This document shows positions 5,302-6,124 of a stretch of DNA of 6,124 bases, one piece after another; position 1 is the stretch's first letter, and each line of letters begins with the position of its first letter. The DNA comes from Vulcanimicrobiia bacterium. Its GTDB lineage: Bacteria > Vulcanimicrobiota > Vulcanimicrobiia > Vulcanimicrobiales > Vulcanimicrobiaceae. Both the position numbers and the translations under genes were made by a program. The notes under the pieces are model-generated. The model had not been told where the DNA came from and made no database searches. It saw only the letters and a list, made by a program, of their open reading frames with translations. The stretch spans positions 1 through 6,124 of the forward strand of contig JANWKW010000189.1 in the NCBI GenBank assembly GCA_025451135.1. Reading direction: 5' to 3'.

Positions 5302-6124
5302 CGCGGACCTCGTCGTACAGGCGGCTGGGCGGACAGACCGGGACCTCGATGCCGTAGGTCGCGCGCAGGATGCGATTGCCGTCGCCGAAGCGCGCGTAGA
5401 GCCGGGCCAGGTCGTCGACGCCGAGGGGCTCGAACTTCCCGTCCCAATAGCGGCCGTGCGGCCGCAGCAGCGCCTCGGGGGCCTCGCGCTTATCGCGCAT
5501 CAACTCGTCGAGCACGTCTTCGAAGGCGGGGTCGCCCTCGACGCTCCGGTTGGCGTACAGGTTCGACGCGACCGCGCGGAAGCCGACCGAGAGGTTTCGG
5601 CGCTCCCACGCGCCCAGCTCGGTCAGGTCGAGATCGCCGGCCTCCGGGACGAGCAGCCCGAGGAACTGCGCGATGAAATCCTCCGCCCGCGGAGCGTTCT
5701 CGTACGGCCGCACGATCATCGCGTCGCGGCCGAAGACGTCGGCGAAGGACGCGACCACGCGATCGTAGTCGACGTCGTAGGTGGCCTCGTTGTAGGTGAC
5801 GGCGCCGTTCTCGAGCGCCTCGTCGAGGAACGCGTCGAAGGGTTCGGTCATTCCATGTTTGACGAACTCCACGTAGAGGGCTTCGAGCAGCATCGCCTGC
5901 GGACGGAAGTAGAGGATCGGGCGGATCCGCACGCCGATCGCCTCGGTCCGATCGCGCAGCAGGCGGAGCGCGTCGGGATCGCTCGAAAGCGGATAGAAGT
6001 TCTCCGACGAGACGACCGCCCGCTCCGGCGCTCGCTCCGCGAGCTCCGCGACGAGCGCGTCGAGGCCGCCTGCGGCGGGGTCCATCTGCTGGCCGCCGAG
6101 CTCGAAGGCGATGTTATGATGCCC
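5291..6124 (-). CDS. Sulfotransferase-like protein, N terminus outside window
   Basis: The reading frame is open through the right edge, so an ATG at 6085 is probably internal; 277 residues are visible. Numbering from the edge, the visible part begins GHHNIAFEL (1-9), then VVSSENF (37-43), a predicted strand-helix ILYFRPQAMLLEALYVEFVK (70-89), and MIVRPYE (136-142). In order and spacing these match sulfotransferases found in bacterial polysaccharide clusters, where the strand ending in Arg is the 3'-phosphate-binding site for PAPS. The diagnostic N-terminal 5'-phosphosulfate loop (PK-x-GTT type) would lie beyond the edge, so the assignment is not complete. Context supports it strongly: the convergent neighbours make PAPS. 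The likely role is transfer of sulfate to a sugar or lipid-linked glycan in the cytoplasm. At the position of the usual 3'-site Ser this protein seems to have Ala82. It could instead be a degenerate or non-sulfating relative. Confidence 0.65.
   Translation of the reverse strand, partial: GHHNIAFELGGQQMDPAAGGLDALVAELAERAPERAVVSSENFYPLSSDPDALRLLRDRTEAIGVRIRPILYFRPQAMLLEALYVEFVKHGMTEPFDAFLDEALENGAVTYNEATYDVDYDRVVASFADVFGRDAMIVRPYENAPRAEDFIAQFLGLLVPEAGDLDLTELGAWERRNLSVGFRAVASNLYANRSVEGDPAFEDVLDELMRDKREAPEALLRPHGRYWDGKFEPLGVDDLARLYARFGDGNRILRATYGIEVPVCPPSRLYDEVRARR

Noticed and set aside
3297..5447. Long minus-strand open frame (716 codons) opposite cysNC
   Set aside because: It is Arg-, Asp- and Ala-rich without any domain and lies antisense to strongly conserved cysNC. 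High GC removes stop codons from antisense frames, so this is a shadow.
1..6124. Frequent CGATCG/GATCG words, resembling the cyanobacterial HIP1 octamer
   Set aside because: The full GCGATCGC octamer is rare here; the short word follows from common Ile, Asp and Arg codons (ATC, GAT, CGC) in GC-rich genes.

Overview
The window is GC-rich bacterial DNA, clearly above 60% GC, with strongly GC-biased third codon positions and almost no intergenic space. Nothing in it fixes the lineage. There is no rRNA, tRNA, mobile element or CRISPR array. The gene content is typical of a chromosomal surface-polysaccharide (cell-envelope) locus.

Layout, left to right: (1) the 3' part of a plus-strand gene for a long, proline-free coiled-coil protein, open at the left edge; (2) convergent to it, and overlapping it by 33 bp, a minus-strand two-gene operon made of an ABC-2 permease (GTG start at 2569) and its ATPase (ATG at 1787), joined by an ATGA overlap. 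These belong to the Wzm/Wzt, KpsM/KpsT and TagG/TagH class of polysaccharide exporters. (3) A 98-bp divergent intergenic region; (4) a plus-strand operon of cysD and cysNC, joined by a one-base stop/start overlap, which converts sulfate and ATP to APS and then PAPS; (5) convergent to cysNC and overlapping it by 4 bp, a minus-strand sulfotransferase-like gene that runs off the right edge.

Working model (inference): CysD and CysNC make PAPS, the neighbouring sulfotransferase-like enzyme uses it to sulfate a glycan or lipid-linked sugar, and the ABC-2 exporter moves the finished polymer across the inner membrane. The coiled-coil protein may organise or measure assembly. No sulfite- or PAPS-reducing gene (cysH, cysI, cysJ) lies in the window, so the PAPS genes look more like a dedicated sulfation supply than cysteine biosynthesis, although genes outside the window could change that. 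The combination recalls rhizobial NodPQ + NodH + NodIJ, but with a polysaccharide-type exporter.

The most notable details are: the CysN half carries an EF-Tu/EF-1alpha-like G1 motif and is paired with a short CysD; an 8-bp all-GC hairpin spans the shared stop codons of cysNC and the sulfotransferase gene; the overlap between the coiled-coil gene and the ATPase gene is codon-aligned; and the sulfotransferase appears to have Ala where the 3'-phosphate-binding Ser is expected.
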